Shown in pieces: positions 32,393-36,063 of a DNA stretch of 36,063 nucleotides. Each line of letters opens with the position of its first letter. Position 1 is the first letter of the stretch. The notes below the pieces were generated by a model. That model ran no database searches. It saw nothing but the letters and a program-made list of their open reading frames with translations, and was not told the DNA's origin. A program made the translations under genes and the position numbers. Source of the DNA: Lunatimonas lonarensis (GTDB lineage Bacteria > Bacteroidota > Bacteroidia > Cytophagales > Cyclobacteriaceae); assembly GCF_000390185.1 (NCBI RefSeq), contig NZ_AQHR01000122.1, forward strand, positions 1 through 36,063, in the 5' to 3' direction.

Positions 32393-34120
32393 CTAATCGC
32401 ACTGCGTAGCATAGGGAGCATAGCGTTCCTGCACCTCTTTGGCCAGCTTCTTGTCCAAAAACTCAAGAGCCGACTGATCGTCAATAAACATATGATCTGC
32501 CCCGACACACTCGATAAGGTTCCAGCGGTTCAGCGCATCCCTGACAGGTCCCTTGGTAGCCGTAATGCAAACATCGATGCCCAGTGCCCTCCAACTAAGT
32601 ATCCATTCGTGCAGCTCGTGCGCCCCAGTACTGTCCACGCTAGGAACAGACTCCAAATTAATGATTACAGTCGTCAGCTTCTGCCGCTTCCTTTCTACCC
32701 ATGCATCCATCTTATCTTTGATGTATTTAACATTCGCAAAATAAATTGGACCGTCTATCCGAACCATAAGCACTTCCTCCTTTTCTTCCAAATTGGAAAA
32801 ACGCTTGATATTTCTGAACACATGAGTGCCCGGTACCCGTCCTAGCTGGGCCATATGGGGCCTGGATGCACGATAAATAACCATTCCCAAAGAAAGTACC
32901 ATACCGGTAAGGATGCCTGTTTCTATCCCTAAGGTAAGTGTTACCAAAAAAGTCACAATCAACATGGCAAAATCAGAGCGATCCTTTTTCCAAAGGTTGA
33001 TAGGCTCTCTTAAGTCAATCAACCCGGACACCGCCACCAATACGACCGCCGCAAGAATGGCACTGGGCAGGTTGTAGAACAGATCGGTAAAAAACAACAA
33101 CGTCAGCACGATCAATACCGCCGAAATCACTGAGGCCATCGTGGTCTTGGCTCCAGCTTGGTTGTTGACCGCGGTGCGGGAAAAGCCTCCGGTAACGGGA
33201 AATCCGCGAAAGAAAGCAGCCCCAAAATTAGCGATACCCAGTGCTATCAATTCTTGGTTTGAATCCAATTTGTAGTTTTTGTGTTTGGCTTGGATGGTCT
33301 TAGCCACGGCAAAGCTCTCTGCAAACCCCACCAATGAGATTGTAAGGGCAATAGGAATCAATGTAGACCAAACTCCAAAATCAAAGGACGGAAAACTGAT
33401 GGTAGGCAGTCCACTTGGAACGTCACCCACAATCTTTACCCCTTGTGACGATAAGTCAAATCCCCAAACCAATGCGATTCCCAACGCGACTGCCAGCAGC
33501 GGAGTAGGCAGGGAGGAGTGTATTTTCTTCCCATATTTGATGACTAGGATCGCTCCTACCCCTATCGCGAAAGTAAGCATGTGCGTTTCATGGATATTCT
33601 GATAAATCGCTACCAACATTTCCTGTACATGCTCGCTGTTTGGAAGATTAATGCGGAACAGGTGTTTGATTTGGCTAAGGCCAATGATAATCGCCGCCGC
33701 AGAGGTAAAACCATTGATCACCGGATGCGACAGAAAATTCACCACAAAACCCAATTTGAAGACACCCATCCCAAACTGAATAAGCCCAACGAGAAAGGCC
33801 AGGGTAAGTGCATAGAGCAGGTATTGATCCGTGGATTCCGGGTGTAGGGATCCGATCCCGGCGGCTGTCAATAGCGACACCATTGCGACCGGCCCAACGG
33901 CCAGCTGACGGGAGGTACCAAAGATGGCGTATAAGATAAGCGGTATGGTCACGGCATACAGCCCATATATGGGTTCTAATCCCGCGAGCATCGCATAGGC
34001 CATACCCTGTGGGATCAACATGATCCCTACAGTAATACCTGCGGATAAATCCCCTTTTAACTGTGTCTTCTCATACTTCGGAAGCCACTCCAAAATCGGT
34101 AAGTATTTTCGTATATCCAT
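32393..34120 (-). CDS. SulP-family anion transporter with STAS domain
   Basis: Inner-membrane carrier of the SLC26/SulP family, which moves sulfate, bicarbonate or other anions. 'GDLSAGITVGIMLIPQGMAYAMLAGLEPIYGLY' in the first helices (cited in parts: AGITVGIMLIPQGMAYA) is diagnostic, 'GSTSRTAVNNQAGAKT'-type residues appear as 'GGFSRTAVNNQAGAKT', and about twelve helices precede a C-terminal STAS domain with 'INLESVPSVDSTGAHEL' (about 475-575). I take ATG at 34120 ('MDIRKYLPILEWLP') as the start, giving 575 residues; a longer frame begins at 34183. The substrate is not determined; the sbtA locus is 23 kb away. Confidence 0.93.
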   Translation of the reverse strand: MDIRKYLPILEWLPKYEKTQLKGDLSAGITVGIMLIPQGMAYAMLAGLEPIYGLYAVTIPLILYAIFGTSRQLAVGPVAMVSLLTAAGIGSLHPESTDQYLLYALTLAFLVGLIQFGMGVFKLGFVVNFLSHPVINGFTSAAAIIIGLSQIKHLFRINLPNSEHVQEMLVAIYQNIHETHMLTFAIGVGAILVIKYGKKIHSSLPTPLLAVALGIALVWGFDLSSQGVKIVGDVPSGLPTISFPSFDFGVWSTLIPIALTISLVGFAESFAVAKTIQAKHKNYKLDSNQELIALGIANFGAAFFRGFPVTGGFSRTAVNNQAGAKTTMASVISAVLIVLTLLFFTDLFYNLPSAILAAVVLVAVSGLIDLREPINLWKKDRSDFAMLIVTFLVTLTLGIETGILTGMVLSLGMVIYRASRPHMAQLGRVPGTHVFRNIKRFSNLEEKEEVLMVRIDGPIYFANVKYIKDKMDAWVERKRQKLTTVIINLESVPSVDSTGAHELHEWILSWRALGIDVCITATKGPVRDALNRWNLIECVGADHMFIDDQSALEFLDKKLAKEVQERYAPYATQCD

Positions 34121-34260
34121 CGATTGATTGCTTTGTTCTGAGGCCTCCAACAACTGAAAGCTAAACCCAACAACAAAAGTCACGAAATACCCAAGTAAAA
34201 AAAGTGATATTAGTCACAGGCATCCTAATCAACCGAAAACCGAATTTTCTCGAAGAAAAA

Positions 34261-34857
34261 TCAGGTTACTTTAGTGTATCTCCTGTACACTGAAACAATT
34301 TCCAACTCAACCCAATCCATGTTGGTGTATAACCTTCTTAGCGCTGCTACTTCAATCAATTCACCTTCTAAAAACCGAATTGTCCGGAGCTCAATCAAGG
34401 TATTTTTACCATCATTACCTATGGGTGTTTGTAAGAAGCCGGATTGAAAATCATCTCCAAAAAAGCCGACAAAGGTTTGTCCTTACAAATCATAATAAGG
34501 CCCCCATACAGGAGCATCATAAGTTGGGATAAAACCACTCACGCGTAATCTCCGATCATTTTCAGTAGGCCAAAATTCAGTAAACACAAACTCGTTGTGC
34601 TTTAAAAATATTTCAGATTCATCCGGAATCCTTATTTTAAGACTTGAAAACCAAATTGTGGAGTTTTCGTCAAGAAGGTTCGAAGATGCTATTCCATCGT
34701 TGTTGAGATCAATGGCTACCTCAGACCGAGCGGATAGCAATTCATACTTTCCATTAAATTTCTCTCGTAGAAAAGGCCTGTCAGCTACCTCTATCTCCAT
34801 CTCTTGGCAGCCTATTAACATGCAAATAGTCCCAATAACCAACAAATAACTTTTCAT
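34261..34857 (-). pseudogene. Lipoprotein gene interrupted by an in-frame TAA
   Basis: The frame starting at 34857 encodes a lipoprotein ('MLIGCQEMEIE', lipobox Leu-Ile-Gly-Cys, Cys17) and stops after 124 residues at TAA 34483-34485. Beyond that stop the same frame stays open for another 73 codons to TGA at 34261-34263, reading 'GQTFVGFFGDDFQSGFLQTP...' and later 'MDWVELEIVSVYRRY', which looks like ordinary protein. A single CAA to TAA change would explain this, giving an original length of 198 residues. It is probably a recent nonsense mutation, or less likely a programmed readthrough or a sequencing error. No family is recognised. Confidence 0.7.
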
Positions 34858-35221
34858 CGTCTTCCGTTTTAACCCTCCTGCTATTATTTTAAAAAATACA
34901 GAGCAAATCTACAAAATAACCCAGACATATTGAGGTTCGAAAAAAATAGAATTGAAATAGACTATCGGAAATGAAAGTTGGAATTTGCTTTCATCGATAA
35001 ATGAATGAAATATACTCTCCCTATCTATGGCTAGATACACGGAACGGAAATGATAGATTAGACCTACAAACTGACAAACGTCACATCTCTTTTGTCCTAC
35101 CTCTTTCACCTTCCTCTCCCCAAACACAAAAAAGCCCCCCGATCACTCAAAAGCATTTAAATTAGGTGTCTAGGTTCCCGCAAAAAACACCGAATAACCA
35201 CTAAACACTTAAAAAAATTAT

Positions 35222-35406
35222 CGCCGAAGGCATATTTCGGAGATGTTAGAGGGTAGATATGAGATGTTAGATCGCTGAAATTCCCGACCCTACACCGTCT
35301 CCAAAACAAAAAATCCGATGCGAGCCCACCCCATAAATGTAAGCCAATATATCGCCGAAGGCTTATTTAGGAGACGTTAGACGTTAGACATAAGATATAA
35401 GATTCA
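35222..35406. repeat. GCCGAAGGC-TTATTTAGGAGA element, two copies in unit A
   Basis: A roughly 55-bp element starting CGCCGAAGGC and continuing with AGGAGACGTTAGAC and ATAAGATATAAGAT-type repeats starts at 35222 and 35353. Two further copies start at about 35786 and 35937 in unit B. Its left end (GCC-GAA-GGC) can form a tiny hairpin. Nothing coding is seen in it. Confidence 0.65.
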
Positions 35407-35437
35407 TGTACTTCCCTTCCGGGCAGCCCGTAAACGA

Positions 35438-35465
35438 CAAAAGCCCCCGGATTGCTCCGGGGGCC
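35438..35465 (-). terminator. rRNA-operon terminator
   Basis: On the minus strand GCCCCCGG-CCGGGGGC forms an 8-bp GC stem with a six-base loop, followed by TTTTG. It directly follows the 3' end of the 5S-like sequence. A slightly imperfect duplicate occurs at 36024-36048. Confidence 0.8.
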
Positions 35466-35476
35466 CTGTTATAATG

Positions 35477-35595
35477 TGGCGGCGACCTACTCTCCCGTAC
35501 GCCGCGGCGTACCAGCACCCAGCCCCGGCTGGCAGGCATCGGCGCTGCAGGGCTTATCCGCCCAGGCGGATCGGGATGGGAAGAGGTGGGACCGA
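35477..35595 (-). rRNA. 5S rRNA-like gene, aberrant (probable pseudogene)
   Basis: Minus strand reads like the 3' three-quarters of a bacterial 5S rRNA: 'CACCTCTTCCCAT', 'AAGCCCTGCAGCGCCGATG' and 'GGGAGAGTAGGTCGCCGCCA' are conserved landmarks in order. However, the 5' strand that should pair with GGTCGCCGCC is missing, the 5' strand of helix II is not recognisable, and three extra GC palindromes interrupt the molecule (35497-35512, 35519-35532, 35556-35571). A true 5S would begin before 35600; I see no such start. It is probably a degenerate tandem copy of an intact 5S located right of the window, whose 3' end (TGG) is just visible at 36061-36063. Confidence 0.6.
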
Positions 35596-35694
35596 TATGC
35601 CCGAAAAGGGAAAACTCCCGGAACACCCTTCTGGACAATGCAAACCCTGCCTGCCACGTATCTGTCCCTTTACAATACCCCTATATGCAAAAAA

Positions 35695-36063
35695 GCCTCT
35701 CGAACACTCGGAAAGCGCTTAAATTAGGTGTCTGGATTCCCGCAAAAGAGGACTGAACATCCGTTAAACACTTCAAAAATATTTTGACGAAGGCATTTTT
35801 AGGAGATATAAGACGTAGGACATAAGATTTAAGACTCGCTGTACTTGTGCTTGGCCTAGGTTAACAAAAAAACCAACATCCCATCCAAAACCAAAAACCC
35901 GATGCGAGCCTGCCTCATAAATATAACCCAATATATCGCCGAAGGCTTATTTAGGAGACGTTAGACGTTAGACATAAGATATGAGATTCATGTACTTCCC
36001 TTCCCGGCAGCCCATAAAGGACAAAAGCCCCCGGATTGCTCCGGAGGCCCTGTTATAATGTGG
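35695..36063. repeat. Tandem duplication unit B and the start of a further 5S gene
   Basis: Second copy of the 5S 3' flank (see 35145-35476), carrying two of the 55-bp elements and a terminator-like stem GCCCCCGG / CCGGAGGC with one mismatch (36027-36048). The last bases, ATAATGTGG, equal those at 35471-35479 that begin the 5S-like gene, so another 5S gene on the minus strand should continue past base 36063. The stretch 35600-35694 shows no feature. Confidence 0.7.

Larger units (their letters stand above)
35145..35476. repeat. Tandem duplication unit A, rRNA-operon 3' flank
   Basis: This segment, downstream of the 5S-like sequence on the minus strand, is repeated at 35695-36060. Matches begin at AAAAAGCC, include AAATTAGGTGTCT (35159, 35721), CCGATGCGAGCC and a closely matching final 130 bases ending ATAATGTGG (35471, 36055). 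The offset grows from about 562 to 584 bp because of indels. Identity is visibly higher towards the 5S end. 34858-35144 contains no gene I can support. Confidence 0.75.

Noticed and set aside
34121-34183. Longer SulP start at 34183
   Set aside because: The extra 21 residues are unlike SulP N-termini, whereas 'MDIRKYLPILEWLP' from 34120 fits the family.
34909-35127. Minus-strand 72-codon frame between the lipoprotein pseudogene and the 5S region
   Set aside because: No recognisable family, signal or conserved pattern; A/T-rich intergenic composition and rich in Phe/Ile as expected by chance.
35384-35727. Several frames of 80-90 codons over the 5S-like sequence
   Set aside because: They overlap rRNA-like sequence and a terminator and are Pro/Arg-rich as expected from GC-rich structured RNA read as protein.
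36055-36063. Separate 5S rRNA feature at the right edge
   Set aside because: Only the last three bases of the expected gene are in the window; it is mentioned with the duplication instead.

Overview
The window looks like a chromosomal segment of a Bacteroidota bacterium, most likely Cytophagales (Cyclobacteriaceae-like). The reasons are a GC content judged by eye to be in the mid-forties, a group III truncated haemoglobin, a Cys-rich HYC_CC_PP-type small protein near a CusA pump, a possible type IX sorting-like domain, an NtrC-type regulator with a variant sigma-54 loop, A/T-rich leaders with few Shine-Dalgarno sites, and promoter-like TAnnTTTG motifs. Genus is not claimed.

Layout. (1) 1-7206, minus strand: a heavy-metal (Cu/Ag-type) efflux locus with a small Cys-rich secreted protein, a large CusA/CzcA RND pump and a TolC-type outer-membrane factor. 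No CusB adaptor gene is in view; it may lie left of base 1. A four-helix-bundle (S23-type) gene and several families of short palindromic or AT-rich repeats are wedged into this locus, and repeat sequence has become the 5' end of the tolC-like reading frame. (2) 7366-9825: a divergent LysR regulator, an unrecognised 169-residue protein and an SbtA-type bicarbonate permease, an inorganic-carbon uptake module. (3) 9864-14570: a secreted NTF2-like protein, a dienoyl-CoA-reductase-like SDR, a secreted protein, S-adenosylhomocysteinase and biotin ligase. (4) 14671-19928: RsfS, FtsH, an LpxH-like hydrolase, a secreted propeller-like protein, a small secreted sorting-domain-like protein and an FKBP isomerase. 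(5) 20138-22853: a two-component system (NtrC-type regulator plus histidine kinase). (6) 22986-29653, plus strand: a second LpxH-like hydrolase, a GT-B glycosyltransferase, a GH63-like glucosidase, RNase HII and a PQQ-type sugar dehydrogenase. (7) 29735-34120, minus strand: truncated haemoglobin, a nucleotide pyrophosphatase/phosphodiesterase-like enzyme, an aldose 1-epimerase-like protein and a SulP anion transporter. (8) 34261-36063: a lipoprotein gene cut by an in-frame stop codon, then the downstream end of an rRNA operon with an aberrant 5S-like sequence, its terminators and a tandem duplication.

Most of the window is ordinary housekeeping and metabolic coding sequence. The parts that reward a second look are the repeat-remodelled efflux operon, the unknown protein translationally coupled to SbtA, the nonsense-interrupted lipoprotein, and the palindrome-riddled 5S-like gene inside a tandem duplication.
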